Position numbers and translations under genes: made by a program. Below are positions 1-9,041 of a stretch of 64,000 nucleotides of DNA, piece after piece; position 1 is the first letter of the stretch; every line of letters starts with the position of its first letter. A model generated the notes under the pieces. That model made no database searches. It saw only the letters and a list, made by a program, of their open reading frames with translations, and was not told where the DNA came from. Source of the stretch: Streptomyces inusitatus (GTDB lineage: Bacteria; Actinomycetota; Actinomycetes; Streptomycetales; Streptomycetaceae); contig NZ_BMWG01000012.1 in the NCBI RefSeq assembly GCF_014651115.1, positions 102,070-166,069 on the forward strand, given 5' to 3'.

Positions 1-127
1 GCGGGGGGGGAGGCCGGCCGCGCTAGGGGGGGGGTGTGGCTCCCCCGCCCGGCGGGGCGGGGGGGCCCGGGGGGGGAACCGGCCGGCCGGGGACGCCCGG
101 CGGGGGGCGCCCCCGGCCGGTGCGCCT
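1..127. other. G-run-rich segment downstream of arc
   Basis: No gene is visible. The plus strand carries homopolymer G runs of 8 to 9 and several GGGG blocks separated by short CC-containing spacers, so it could form G-quadruplexes. On the arc transcript (minus strand) this is C-rich RNA directly after the stop codon. Runs like these are also where assemblies make length errors. Confidence 0.4.
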
Positions 128-1894
128 CTACAGGTACTGTCCGGTGTTCGCCACCGTGTCGATGGAGCGACCGGTGTCCGCGCCCTGCTTTCCGGTGACG
201 AGCGTGCGGATGAAGACGATCCGCTCGCCCTTCTTTCCGGAGATCCGGGCCCAGTCGTCCGGGTTGGTGGTGTTGGGCAGGTCCTCGTTCTCCTTGAATT
301 CGTCCACGCACGCCTGGAGGAGATGGGCGACGCGCAGACCCTTCTGGTTGTGGTCGAGGAATGCCTTGATGGCCATTTTCTTCGCCCGGTCCACGATGTT
401 CTGGATCATCGCTCCGGAGTTGAAGTCCTTGAAGTAGAGGACTTCCTTGTCGCCGTTGGCGTAGGTGACCTCAAGGAAGCGGTTCTCCTCGGATTCCGCG
501 TACATCTGCTCCACGACCGACTGGATCATCGCGTGGGCGGCGGCTTCCTTGGACCCGTTGTGCTCGGAGAGGTCGTCGGAGTGCAGGGGCAGTGAGGCGG
601 TGAGGTACTTCGCGAAGATGTCCTTGGCGGCCTCCGCGTCCGGACGCTCGATCTTGATCTTCACATCGAGACGGCCGGGGCGCAGGATCGCGGGGTCGAT
701 CATGTCCTCGCGGTTGGAGGCGCCGATGACGATGACGTTCTCCAGGCCCTCGACGCCGTCGATCTCGGCGAGGAGCTGGGGGACGATCGTGTTCTCCACG
801 TCCGAGCTGACGCCCGAGCCACGGGTGCGGAAGAGGGATTCCATCTCGTCGAAGAAGACGATGACGGGAGTGCCCTCGCTGGCCTTCTCGCGAGCGCGCT
901 GGAAGACCAGGCGGATGTGCCGCTCGGTCTCGCCGACGTACTTGTTGAGGAGTTCCGGGCCCTTGATGTTGAGGAAATAGCTCTTTCCGGCGGGCTGGCC
1001 GGTGACTTCGGCGACCTTCTTGGCAAGGGAGTTGGCGACGGCCTTGGCGATGAGCGTCTTGCCGCAGCCGGGCGGGCCGTAGAGCAGGATGCCCTTCGGC
1101 GGTCGCAGTTCGTGCTCCTTGAAGAGGTCCGGGTAGAGGTAGGGAAGCTCGACCGCGTCGCGGATCAGCTCGATCTGGTTGCCCAGGCCGCCGATCTTGT
1201 TGTAGTCGACGTCCGGGACCTCTTCGAGGACCAGCTCCTCGACCTCGCTCTTGGGGACCACTTCGTAGACATAGCCGGAGCGGGGTTCGAGGAGCAGTGC
1301 GTCGCCGGGCCGGATGGTGATGTCCAGCAGGGGCTCGGCGAGTCTCACCACTCGTTCTTCGTCGGTGTGGCCGACGACCAGGGCGCGCTCGCCGTCCTCA
1401 AGGATCTCCTTGAGGGTGACGATGTCGCCCGCGCGCTCGTACGCCATGGCCTCGACCACATTGAGCGCTTCATTGAGCATGACTTCCTGGCCGCGCCGTA
1501 GCTCGTCGAGCTCGACGCCCGGACTGACGTTCACCCGGAGCTTGCGGCCCCCGGTGAAGATGTCGCATGTGCCGTCCTCATTGGCCTGCAGGAAGACACC
1601 GAAGCCGGCCGGCGGCTGCGCGAGCCGGTCGACTTCCTCCTTGAGGGCCACGATCTGGTCGCGGGCCTCACGGAGGGTATTGGCGAGCCGCTCGTTCTGC
1701 GCGGACACGCCGGCCAGATTGGTCTGCAGTTCGACGATCCGCTCTTCGAGAATCCTCGTGTGACGCGGAGAGTCGGCGAGCTTGCGGCGCAGGACGGCGA
1801 TTTCCTGCTCAAGATAGGCGACCTGGCCGGCTGGGTCTTCAGACCCCCGCCCCGGCCGGATGCCGCGGTTGATGTCGTCGTCGTGGGCTGCCAC
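128..1894 (-). CDS. arc: Proteasome-associated AAA+ ATPase ARC (Mpa homologue)
   Basis: Ring-forming ATPase that unfolds Pup-tagged proteins and feeds them to the 20S proteasome in the cytoplasm. The 588-residue protein has an N-terminal coiled coil (about 20-90, where Pup binds in the family), OB-type interdomain sequence, then an AAA+ module with Walker A GPPGCGKT near residue 272 and Walker B VIVFFDEME near 346. The C-terminus is GQYL, matching the penultimate-tyrosine tail that docks on the proteasome. I chose the GTG start giving VAAHDDD because GGAGGAGG lies about 7 bases upstream; a TTG six codons earlier falls inside that Shine-Dalgarno. Pup, PafA and 20S genes would be expected just left of this window. 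Confidence 0.97.
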   Translation of the reverse strand: MAAHDDDINRGIRPGRGSEDPAGQVAYLEQEIAVLRRKLADSPRHTRILEERIVELQTNLAGVSAQNERLANTLREARDQIVALKEEVDRLAQPPAGFGVFLQANEDGTCDIFTGGRKLRVNVSPGVELDELRRGQEVMLNEALNVVEAMAYERAGDIVTLKEILEDGERALVVGHTDEERVVRLAEPLLDITIRPGDALLLEPRSGYVYEVVPKSEVEELVLEEVPDVDYNKIGGLGNQIELIRDAVELPYLYPDLFKEHELRPPKGILLYGPPGCGKTLIAKAVANSLAKKVAEVTGQPAGKSYFLNIKGPELLNKYVGETERHIRLVFQRAREKASEGTPVIVFFDEMESLFRTRGSGVSSDVENTIVPQLLAEIDGVEGLENVIVIGASNREDMIDPAILRPGRLDVKIKIERPDAEAAKDIFAKYLTASLPLHSDDLSEHNGSKEAAAHAMIQSVVEQMYAESEENRFLEVTYANGDKEVLYFKDFNSGAMIQNIVDRAKKMAIKAFLDHNQKGLRVAHLLQACVDEFKENEDLPNTTNPDDWARISGKKGERIVFIRTLVTGKQGADTGRSIDTVANTGQYL

Positions 1895-2159
1895 GGTCCT
1901 CACCTCCTCCAAGGGGAGCTGGACGCTTCCTGACCCTACCTGGGTGGGTGGTGATTGAAACCCCTAGATCACAAAGACGGTCGGGGTGTGTCCGATCTTC
2001 ACCCTTGCGCTCTTCCTCACGTCAGGGGAATACCCACCCATCAACATCGGAAAGCGGGCGGTTGTAAGGTCGAAGTGTTCAACACCCGTCAGGGCTGGCG
2101 CGACTTGCGACAGATCGCTTGGCCGGACGCTCGACCCGACGCAGGAAACGGCAGGAGAC

Positions 2160-2471
2160 ATGACCGTGCAGCACGAGGCCCCGCCCGAGGGCGCCGCCGA
2201 GGATCTGGAGGTCTGGATCGACCAGGACCTCTGCACCGGGGACGGTATCTGCGCGCAGTACGCCCCGGACGTCTTCGAGCTCGACATCGACGGCCTGGCG
2301 TATGTGAAGAGCTCCGAGGACGAGCTTCTCCAGGATCCGGGGGCCACCACGCGGGTGCCGCTGCCGCTGCTGCTGGACGTGGTGGACTCCGTGAAGGAGT
2401 GCCCGGGCGACTGTATCCATGTACGTCGGGTTTCGGACAGGGTCGAGGTGTACGGCCCCGACGCGGAGTGA
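2160..2471 (+). CDS. Small 3Fe-4S ferredoxin
   Basis: A 103-residue electron carrier. Cysteines sit at C25-x5-C31 and C81-P, with an extra C85, the pattern of single-cluster [3Fe-4S] ferredoxins that often serve cytochromes P450 in actinomycetes. The ATG start has GCAGGAG just upstream; a longer frame to the left has no ribosome site. It is divergent from arc, a neighbourhood conserved in Streptomyces, but no redox partner is adjacent, so its client enzyme is unknown. The N-terminal 15 residues are acidic and low in complexity. Confidence 0.88.
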   Translation: MTVQHEAPPEGAAEDLEVWIDQDLCTGDGICAQYAPDVFELDIDGLAYVKSSEDELLQDPGATTRVPLPLLLDVVDSVKECPGDCIHVRRVSDRVEVYGPDAE

Positions 2472-2568
2472 CGATTCCGCTACCCGGCGAAGCGGTCGGG
2501 GGCCCGGCCGGCCGGTCCGGCGGTCCCGCTGGAGGGCCCGGGCGGCGGGCTCACGACAGGCGCGGCGC

Positions 2569-3141
2569 TCAGAGCGGACGCGCCTCGTCCGGTTTCGTAC
2601 GCAGGAACTTGCCGTCCGACCAGCGCCATTCGGCCTCCTCCCGCTCGTCCGGGCAGCAGCTCGGCACCTGGTCCGAGGAGTAGCCGAGCAGAGCGGCGCT
2701 GATCGTCCCGTTCCGTATCGCGAGCCGCTCGACACTCTGCCGCCGCTCGGGGCCGATCAGTGTGGCGACGACCCTCCCGGCGCCGTCCCGGCCCGCCGCG
2801 AGGACATAGATCCCGCTGGGCGGGGTGCCGGAGCCGGCCTGGCAGCGCGCCACGACGACCCGTTCGAGCCCCCCGTCACCGTCAAGATCGCCGACAGCCT
2901 CCCGTACCACCGCGCTGGGAACCGAGCCGCACTCCAGGGGCAGCGGTGTACGCACATCGGGTGCGGGCCCCCCGGCGGCGGACGGCGTGGCGGCGGCGCG
3001 GTCGGGCTGGGAGGCCGTGGCCGCGCCGGGCTGGAGCAGTCCCGCGAGCGCGATGACCGCCGCCGTGGCGGCAGCGGTGGCGAGCCAGTGGACCGGGCGG
3101 CTCCGATTGTGCGCGAGGTCCGGGAGCGCGGAGGTCTGCAC
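2569..3141 (-). CDS. Exported protein of unknown function with DxDxDG motif
   Basis: About 190 residues. A hydrophobic segment (about 19-36) after several arginines, ending near ATA-S, looks like a signal peptide or membrane anchor. The mature part has VGDLDGDGGLE (83-93), which resembles the calcium-binding loop of FG-GAP/VCBS repeats, plus cysteines at 71, 100 and a CC pair that could form disulfides. I chose the GTG at 3141 because AGGAG lies about 8-9 bases upstream; the longest frame starts 24 codons earlier with no ribosome site. I do not recognise the family. It sits between ferredoxin and trmI without an operon link. Confidence 0.6.
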   Translation of the reverse strand: MQTSALPDLAHNRSRPVHWLATAAATAAVIALAGLLQPGAATASQPDRAAATPSAAGGPAPDVRTPLPLECGSVPSAVVREAVGDLDGDGGLERVVVARCQAGSGTPPSGIYVLAAGRDGAGRVVATLIGPERRQSVERLAIRNGTISAALLGYSSDQVPSCCPDEREEAEWRWSDGKFLRTKPDEARPL

Positions 3142-3290
3142 GCGTGAAGTCTCCTGTGAAGGCGAAGCCGGCGGCACGTCGGCGGCGGGAGGGAGGTTTG
3201 CATCGTGCCACACGTCACAGGGCTGGGGAACGGCAGGGTGCGGGCCCGCTTGTCAGGGTTTCGTAACCGTCCCGGGGCCGAACGCGAGGA

Positions 3291-3347
3291 CGCCGCCGCC
3301 GAGTTCCCTTTCGCGAAGCGGATCGCGGTGGGAACTCGGCGGCGGCG
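3291..3347 (-). terminator. 18-bp-arm hairpin after trmI
   Basis: An inverted repeat with perfect 18-base arms (3291-3308 and 3330-3347) and a 21-base loop lies 64 bases past the trmI stop. No T-run follows, as is usual for Streptomyces terminators. Confidence 0.65.
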
Positions 3348-3410
3348 GTGAGGCGTTGTGCGGTACGGGAGCGGGGGAAGGTCCCCCGGGCACCGGGCCG
3401 GCGGTGGGGG

Positions 3411-4298
3411 TCAGCCCTTGTTGGGGCCTTCGTAGTCGTCGCCGTAGGCGCCCTTGGCGGGCCGGCGGCGGCGCATCGGAGGCTCGACGCCGTCGGCGAG
3501 ACGCCGCGCGGTGACGAGGAAGCCGGTGTGCCCGATCATCCGGTGGTCGGGGCGGACGGCGAGTCCTTCGACGTGCCAGTTGCGGATCATCGACTCCCAG
3601 GGCTGCGGCTCGGCGAAGCACCCGATCTCACGGATGGACTCGACGGTGCGCGCGAGCTGGGTGGTGGTCGCGACGTAGCAGCAGAGGATGCCGCCGGGGA
3701 CGAGCGCCTTGGAGACGGCGTCCAGGCACTCCCAGGGGGCGAGCATGTCGAGGATCACTCGGTCGACGTCGGCGTCCGAGAGATTGTCCTGAAGATCGCC
3801 GACAGTGAGCTGCCAGGCGGGGTGCGGACCGCCGAAGTAGCGCTCCACATTCTGCTGGGCGATCTCGGCGAAGTCCGGACGGCGCTCATAGGAGTGGAGC
3901 ATGCCGTGGTCGCCGATGGCGCGCAGCAGGAAGGCGCTGAGGGAGCCGGAGCCCACTCCCGCTTCGACGACGCGCGCACCGGCGAAGATGTCGGCGAAGG
4001 CCAGGATCTGCCCCGCGTCCTTGGGGTAGACCACGGCGGCGCCGCGGGGCATGGACAGGACATAGTCGGGGAGCAGGGGGCGCAGCGCGAGGTAGGCCAC
4101 GTTTCCCGTGGTTCGGACAACACTGCCCTCAGGAGCGCCGATCAGCTCGTCGTGCGGGAAGGACCCTTTATGGGTGTGGAAGTTCTTCCCGGCTTCGAGC
4201 GTGAACGTGTAGTGGCGGCCCTTGGGATCGGTGAGCTGGACCTGGTCCCCGACCTTGAAGGGCCCGCGTCGGCGGGCGGCACCGGTCGGTTCGGACAT
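3411..4298 (-). CDS. trmI: tRNA (adenine-58-N1)-methyltransferase TrmI
   Basis: Class I SAM-dependent enzyme that forms m1A58 in the T-loop of tRNA and acts as a homotetramer. The 295-residue protein has the N-terminal small barrel (GPFKVGDQVQL onward), SAM motif I VEAGVGSGS (111-119), and the catalytic-region DRVILDMLAPWE. The start is the ATG of MSEPTG; the longer upstream frame is unconserved proline-rich sequence. The C-terminus is an arginine-rich tail. In actinobacteria trmI normally lies near the proteasome genes, as here. Confidence 0.95.
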   Translation of the reverse strand: MSEPTGAARRRGPFKVGDQVQLTDPKGRHYTFTLEAGKNFHTHKGSFPHDELIGAPEGSVVRTTGNVAYLALRPLLPDYVLSMPRGAAVVYPKDAGQILAFADIFAGARVVEAGVGSGSLSAFLLRAIGDHGMLHSYERRPDFAEIAQQNVERYFGGPHPAWQLTVGDLQDNLSDADVDRVILDMLAPWECLDAVSKALVPGGILCCYVATTTQLARTVESIREIGCFAEPQPWESMIRNWHVEGLAVRPDHRMIGHTGFLVTARRLADGVEPPMRRRRPAKGAYGDDYEGPNKG

Positions 4299-4377
4299 GT
4301 GACCAGCGTACCGGGCCCGGGGAGGGCCTGAGCACCTGACCGTCCGCTCCGGGTCCGGCGGGGGTCGGGAGCGGGGG

Positions 4378-5634
4378 TCAGTGGGGGCGGGCCATGGCGG
4401 CGACGAAGGCGCGTTCGACATCGGCGGTGGAGAGTACGCCGTAGATCTCGCCGCTCTCCTCGATCACCAGGTACTCGGTGGCGGGGGTGGCCCTGAGGCG
4501 GTCGAGGAGGGCTTCGCCGGCGAGTGCGGCGGGGAGCCTCATGTCGTCGGTGAGGTCCTGGGCGAGCCCGCTGACGGCGACCCAGGGGCGCCGGTGCTCG
4601 GGGACGCCGACGATGGCGGTCTCGCGGACGAGTCCGGTGGGCTCGCCGTGGCCGTCGACGACGACCAGGGCGCGGGCTCCGGACTCGTTGGCGCGGCGGA
4701 GGGCCTCGGAGAGGGGGGTGCTCGACTCGACGGGCACGGCGCGCCGGGTGAGCGTGCGGGCCTCCAGCTCGGGGAGGTGCTCGCGCAGCCGGGCGACGCG
4801 GAGACTGTTGCCCGCTCCGGTCCAGATGATGGCGGCGAGGATGGCGGCGAGGAGCGCGTCGGTGACGGTCTCGGTGCCGCCGATGTCCTGGGTGGGGTTG
4901 CCGAGGACGCCGGTGTGGGTGAGGAGGGGGAGGCCGATGAGGACGGCGACGGCGAGGGCGCGGCCGACCCAGGCGGCGGCGATGGTGCCGCTCATGGGCT
5001 TGCCGGTGATCTTCCAGACGACGGCGCGGAGCATGCGTCCGCCGTCGAGGGGGAGGCCGGGGAGGAGGTTGAAGGCGGCGACGATGAGGTTGGAGATCAT
5101 CAGGCCGGCGAGGAGGACTCCGGGGACGGTGCCGGGGTCGACGGCCTGCATGCCGAGGTAGAAGACCCCGGCGAGGACGAGGGAGAGCAGCGGGCCGACG
5201 AAGGCGAGGATGAATTCGCGGCCGGGGGTCTCGGTCTCCTTCTCGATCTCCGAGACGCCGCCGAAGAACTGGAGCTGGATGCGGCGCACCGGGAGTTTGA
5301 AGCGGAGGGCCGCGACGGTGTGGGCCAGCTCGTGGACGAGCACGGAGGCGTAGAAGGCGACGGCGAAGAAGAGGGAGACCAGATAGCGGGCTCCGCCGAG
5401 GTCGGGCAGGACGCGGTCGAGCTGGCCGCCGAAGACCCAGGTGATGAGGGCGGCGACGAGGAACCAGCTGGGGGCGACATAGACGGGCACGCCGAAGGGG
5501 CGGCCCATGAGGATGCCGCCGCCGGGGCCGTTCGGGCGCTGCGGTTTGCCATTGCGGCCGGGGCCCTGGGGATGGTCTCCCCCGGCGTCGGCCCGCGCCC
5601 GCTTGCGCTCGCCTCGCTTGTCGTCCTCGTTCAC
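4378..5634 (-). CDS. Site-2 protease family (M50) membrane metalloprotease with CBS pair
   Basis: Intramembrane zinc protease of 418 residues. After a charged 45-residue leader come several membrane segments; the first carries the zinc motif HELAH (about residue 100) and a later one the partner motif N-x-LPGLPLDGG. The C-terminal third holds two CBS repeats, the arrangement of the SpoIVFB/Rip3-like branch, where ligands of the CBS pair may gate activity. Start is GTG with GGGAA upstream; a second possible start is MGRPFG at residue 43. It is divergent from the RecB-like gene. Substrate unknown; cleavage of anti-sigma factors or other membrane proteins is the family role. Confidence 0.9.
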   Translation of the reverse strand: MNEDDKRGERKRARADAGGDHPQGPGRNGKPQRPNGPGGGILMGRPFGVPVYVAPSWFLVAALITWVFGGQLDRVLPDLGGARYLVSLFFAVAFYASVLVHELAHTVAALRFKLPVRRIQLQFFGGVSEIEKETETPGREFILAFVGPLLSLVLAGVFYLGMQAVDPGTVPGVLLAGLMISNLIVAAFNLLPGLPLDGGRMLRAVVWKITGKPMSGTIAAAWVGRALAVAVLIGLPLLTHTGVLGNPTQDIGGTETVTDALLAAILAAIIWTGAGNSLRVARLREHLPELEARTLTRRAVPVESSTPLSEALRRANESGARALVVVDGHGEPTGLVRETAIVGVPEHRRPWVAVSGLAQDLTDDMRLPAALAGEALLDRLRATPATEYLVIEESGEIYGVLSTADVERAFVAAMARPH

Positions 5635-5770
5635 GGGTTCCCTTCGTCTCGGTGGGGCGGCCGTGCCGCTCGGCGGGGCGGTCGGCCGCCCCTTCGATCA
5701 TGCGGTGTACCGACCTCTGACGTCGATGGTATTGCGCTCGCTGTCAGTGGGGGGCCTTAGGGTCGTGGTC

Positions 5771-6649
5771 ATGAGGACGAGTGACGAGCCGTTGCCGGGC
5801 CGGCCGCCGATGTCGCTGTCGCCTTCGCGGGCGAGCGATTTCATGCGATGCCCCCTGCTGTACCGGTTTCGGGTGATCGACAGGCTGCCGGAGAAGCCGA
5901 GTGCCGCGGCGACCCGGGGGACGCTGGTGCACGCGGTGCTGGAGCGGCTTTTCGACGCCCCGGCGGCGGAGCGGACGGCTCCGAGGGCGAAGTCGCTGGT
6001 TCCGGGGCAATGGGACCGGCTGCTGGCGGACCGTCCCGAGCTGGGTGAGCTGTTCTCGGGGGACGAGGGCGGTGAGCGGCTGGCGGGCTGGCTGGGCGAG
6101 GCTGAGGCGCTGGTGGAGCGCTGGTTCTCGCTGGAGGATCCGACACGGCTGGAGCCGGCCGAGCGCGAGATGTTCGTGGAGACGGAGCTGGAGTCCGGGC
6201 TGCGGCTGCGCGGGGTGATCGACCGGGTGGATGTGGCGCCGTCGGGCGAGGTCAGGATCGTCGACTACAAGACGGGCAAGGCCCCCCGCCCCGAGTACAG
6301 CGAGGGCGCGCTGTTCCAGATGAAGTTCTACGCGCTGGTGATCTGGCGGTTGAAGGCCGTGGTGCCGCGCCGGCTTCAGCTGGTCTATCTGGGCAGTGGC
6401 GATGTGCTGACGTACGACCCGGTGCCGGCGGATCTGGAGCGGGTGGAGCGGAAGCTGCTGGCGCTCTGGGAGGCGATCAGGGCGGCGACGGAGTCGGGCG
6501 AGTGGCGGCCCCGGCCCACGAAGCTGTGCGGCTGGTGTGACCATCAGTCGGTCTGTCCGGAGTTCGGGGGCACTCCCCCGGTGTATCCGCTGAGCGTTTC
6601 CCCGGCTTCCCCGGCGGTTTCCCCGGCGGTTTCCCCGGCCGCTTCGTAG
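5771..6649 (+). CDS. RecB-like PD-(D/E)XK nuclease with Fe-S cysteine set
   Basis: A 292-residue single-domain nuclease of the RecB/Cas4/AddB-C superfamily. GVIDRVD and EVRIVDYKTGK supply the metal-binding and catalytic D, D-x-K residues. One cysteine near the start (MRCPLLYRFR) plus C-x2-C-x5-C near the end (CGWCDHQSVC) is the four-cysteine set that holds a 4Fe-4S staple in this superfamily. There is no helicase domain or Cas context, so it is likely a housekeeping repair nuclease widespread in actinobacteria. The extreme C-terminus is a short Ser-Pro-Ala repeat. ATG start chosen from the conserved MSLSPSRASDF region; its ribosome site is weak. Confidence 0.85.
   Translation: MRTSDEPLPGRPPMSLSPSRASDFMRCPLLYRFRVIDRLPEKPSAAATRGTLVHAVLERLFDAPAAERTAPRAKSLVPGQWDRLLADRPELGELFSGDEGGERLAGWLGEAEALVERWFSLEDPTRLEPAEREMFVETELESGLRLRGVIDRVDVAPSGEVRIVDYKTGKAPRPEYSEGALFQMKFYALVIWRLKAVVPRRLQLVYLGSGDVLTYDPVPADLERVERKLLALWEAIRAATESGEWRPRPTKLCGWCDHQSVCPEFGGTPPVYPLSVSPASPAVSPAVSPAAS
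6594..6645 (+). repeat. 12-base tandem repeat inside the RecB-like gene
   Basis: The unit ggtttccccggc is repeated with slight variation at the very end of the reading frame, giving SPASPAVSPAVSPAAS. Copy number could vary between strains by slippage without disturbing the nuclease fold. Confidence 0.75.
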
Positions 6650-6699
6650 CCGGGAGGGTCAGGGCAGAATGGGTCCGACCGACTTATGAGGAGTTCCCT

Positions 6700-7371
6700 G
6701 TGGCCATCCGCGTTCTGCTGGTCGATGATCAGCCGCTGCTGCGTACCGGTTTCCGGATGATTTTGGAGGCCGAGCAGGATGTCGCGGTCGTCGGTGAGGC
6801 CGGGGACGGTCTCCAGGCGCTCGATCAGGTGCGGGCGCTTCAGCCCGATGTGGTGCTGATGGACATCCGGATGCCCCGGATGGACGGCGTCGAGGCGACG
6901 CGGCAGATCACCGGCCCCGGGCGGGACGGTCCGGCGAAGGTGCTGGTGCTGACCACCTTCGACCTGGACGAGTATGTGGTGGAGGCGCTGCGCGCGGGGG
7001 CGAGCGGGTTTCTGCTGAAGGACGCCCCGGCGGATGAGCTGGTGCAGGCGATCCGGGTGGTGGCGGCGGGCGAGGCGATGCTCGCGCCGAGCATCACGCG
7101 CCGGCTGCTGGACAAGTACGCGGGCCATCTCCCCTCGGGCGAGGAGCCGCTCCCGGACACGCTGCACACGCTGACCGACCGCGAGGTCGAGGTGCTGAAG
7201 CTGGTGTCGCGGGGCCTGTCCAACGCGGAGATCGCCGCCGATCTGTTCGTCAGCGAGACGACGGTGAAGACGCATGTGGGCCATGTGCTGACGAAGCTGG
7301 GGCTGCGGGACCGGGTGCAGGCCGCGGTGTACGCGTACGAGAGCGGTCTGGTGCGCCCCGGCGCGCAGTAG
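6700..7371 (+). CDS. NarL/LuxR-family response regulator, no kinase nearby
   Basis: A 223-residue two-component DNA-binding regulator. The receiver domain has acidic pocket DD (9-10), phospho-acceptor D55 (VVLMDIRMP) and lysine in LLKDAP. The LuxR helix-turn-helix spans about 150-215 (LTDREVEVLKLVSRGLSNAEIA). GTG start with AGGAG 7 bases upstream. No histidine kinase is adjacent, so it is an orphan by location; partner and targets cannot be read from the sequence. Confidence 0.93.
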   Translation: MAIRVLLVDDQPLLRTGFRMILEAEQDVAVVGEAGDGLQALDQVRALQPDVVLMDIRMPRMDGVEATRQITGPGRDGPAKVLVLTTFDLDEYVVEALRAGASGFLLKDAPADELVQAIRVVAAGEAMLAPSITRRLLDKYAGHLPSGEEPLPDTLHTLTDREVEVLKLVSRGLSNAEIAADLFVSETTVKTHVGHVLTKLGLRDRVQAAVYAYESGLVRPGAQ

Positions 7372-7387
7372 GGCCCTGGTACAGAAG

Positions 7388-7430
7388 CGAACGAGCGGCG
7401 GCGGGCGAGATGCCCGCCGCCGCTCGTTCG
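7388..7430. terminator. Bidirectional terminator, 19-bp perfect arms
   Basis: CGAACGAGCGGCGGCGGGC (7388-7406), loop GAGAT, exact reverse complement 7412-7430; ACAGA/TCTGT extend it outside a bulge. It lies between convergent genes and can serve both. Confidence 0.9.
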
Positions 7431-7454
7431 TCTGTCCGGGTGGCCCCGAGGGGT

Positions 7455-9041
7455 CTACTTGCTGTTCTCCAGCTCCCAGAGCTGGAGGTCGGAGCTGCCG
7501 TTGAGGAGCCGCTCCACTCCGTTGACGCCCTTGCGGGAGGCGACGTACTGCTTGCCCTGCCAGAGCGGCAGCACGGGGACGTCCTCGGCGATGATCGCCT
7601 GGAGCCGGGCGAAGGTCTCGTCGGCGGCGGCGCGGTCGGCCAGCCGGCGGGACTCGGGGATGAGTTTGCGGGCCTCGGTGCTCACATACGGCGAGTTGAG
7701 GAAGTTCCCCTTCTCCAGGAAGGGCGCGATGTAGTTGTCCGGGTCCGGGAAGTCGGGGACCCAGCCGAGGCCGTAGACGGGGTAGTCACCGCGCTGGCCG
7801 GCGGCGCGGAACTCCGACCACTCGGCGCCCTTGACGGTGACCTGGAAGAGCCCGGAGGCGTTCAGCTGGTCACGGATGGCCTCGAACTCCTCGACCGCGT
7901 AGCGGTCGTTCGCGTAGTGCAGGGAGATCTTGACCGGGGTGGTGATGTTGGCCCGCTGGAGGTACTGCTTGGCCCGCTTGACGCTGGGGTCGCCGTACTT
8001 GTTGTAGAAGGCGTTCTCATGGCCTCCGACGCTGGCGGGGATGAGCGAGTAGAGCGGCTCGGCGGTGGCGGCGTGGACGTCGGCGGCGATCTGGCCCCGG
8101 TCGATCAGGGCGGCCATGGCCTGGCGTACGGCCTTGTCCTTCACCGAGGGGTGGTCGGTGTTGAAGGCGAGGTACTGGATGGAGAGCCCGGGCAGTTCGG
8201 TGAGCTGGATGTCCTTGCTGGGGTTGTCCAGCATCTTCGCTATGTGCTTGGAATCGATCTCCCGGGTGGCGATGTCGATGTCGCCCTTCTCCAGGGCCTT
8301 GGTCATGGCCTCGGAGTCCTTGAAGACGCGCAGCTCGACCTTGTTGTTCCGGGGCTCGACATCGCCCTGGTACGAGCCGTTCTTGCTGAAGACGACCTTG
8401 GTGACGGCACCGCCCTCGTCCGTGGCCTTCATCGTGTACGGACCCGAGCCGTCGACCTGGAGCCCCTTGCGGAGCTTCTTGCCGTCGTAGTTCTTCTTGC
8501 TCAGGATCGCGGCGGCCGGGGTGGAGAGCTTGTACGGGAACGTCGCGTCCGGCGTGGAGAGGTGGAAGACGAGTTCGTGCTCGCCCTTGATCTCGATGGT
8601 GTCGATGTTCGAGAGCAGGGCGGCGGCGCCATTGGTGTCGTTGATCTTGAGCAGGCGCTCGACGGAGAACTTGACGTCCTCGGCCGTGACGGCGGTGCCG
8701 TCGGAGAACTTGAGACCGCTGCGGAGCTTGCAGCGGTAGCTCTGCGAGGCGTTGTCGGTGAAGGCGCAGGACTGGGCCGCGTCCGGGACGGGCTCACCGC
8801 CGCCGCGAGGGGCGTGCATCAGCGTCTGGAGGGTCTGCCGCAGCACATTCCAGGAGCCGGTGTCATAGGCGAACGCCGGGTCGAGGGGCGCGGGAGAGTC
8901 CTTGCCCTCAATGATCTTGTCCGTAGTGCCCACGACAATGGCGTCGCCGCCACCTGCCCCGCTCTCCGTACTGCCGCAGGCGACGAGTACGGGCGCGAGC
9001 AGACCGACCATGGCCGGCAGCACCAGAGTCTTACGGTTCAT
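7455..9041 (-). CDS. ABC transporter solute-binding lipoprotein, peptide/nickel family (SBP_bac_5)
   Basis: A 528-residue extracytoplasmic receptor. Lipobox LVAC places the lipidated cysteine at C22. The body shows the family features: AQSCAF/YRCKLRSGLKFSDGT near the amino side, and the GLGWVPDFPDPDNYIAPF signature of oligopeptide binders. Start set at MNRKTL, the second ATG, because AGGAG lies upstream of it and the signal peptide then has normal length. No permease or ATPase genes are adjacent, so it must work with a transporter encoded elsewhere. Ligand likely a peptide, unproven. Confidence 0.92.
   Translation of the reverse strand: MNRKTLVLPAMVGLLAPVLVACGSTESGAGGGDAIVVGTTDKIIEGKDSPAPLDPAFAYDTGSWNVLRQTLQTLMHAPRGGGEPVPDAAQSCAFTDNASQSYRCKLRSGLKFSDGTAVTAEDVKFSVERLLKINDTNGAAALLSNIDTIEIKGEHELVFHLSTPDATFPYKLSTPAAAILSKKNYDGKKLRKGLQVDGSGPYTMKATDEGGAVTKVVFSKNGSYQGDVEPRNNKVELRVFKDSEAMTKALEKGDIDIATREIDSKHIAKMLDNPSKDIQLTELPGLSIQYLAFNTDHPSVKDKAVRQAMAALIDRGQIAADVHAATAEPLYSLIPASVGGHENAFYNKYGDPSVKRAKQYLQRANITTPVKISLHYANDRYAVEEFEAIRDQLNASGLFQVTVKGAEWSEFRAAGQRGDYPVYGLGWVPDFPDPDNYIAPFLEKGNFLNSPYVSTEARKLIPESRRLADRAAADETFARLQAIIAEDVPVLPLWQGKQYVASRKGVNGVERLLNGSSDLQLWELENSK

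Noticed and set aside
5771..6649. Cas4 in a CRISPR locus
   Set aside because: The nuclease shares the Cas4 fold and cysteines but has no cas neighbours or arrays; it is a core actinobacterial gene by context.
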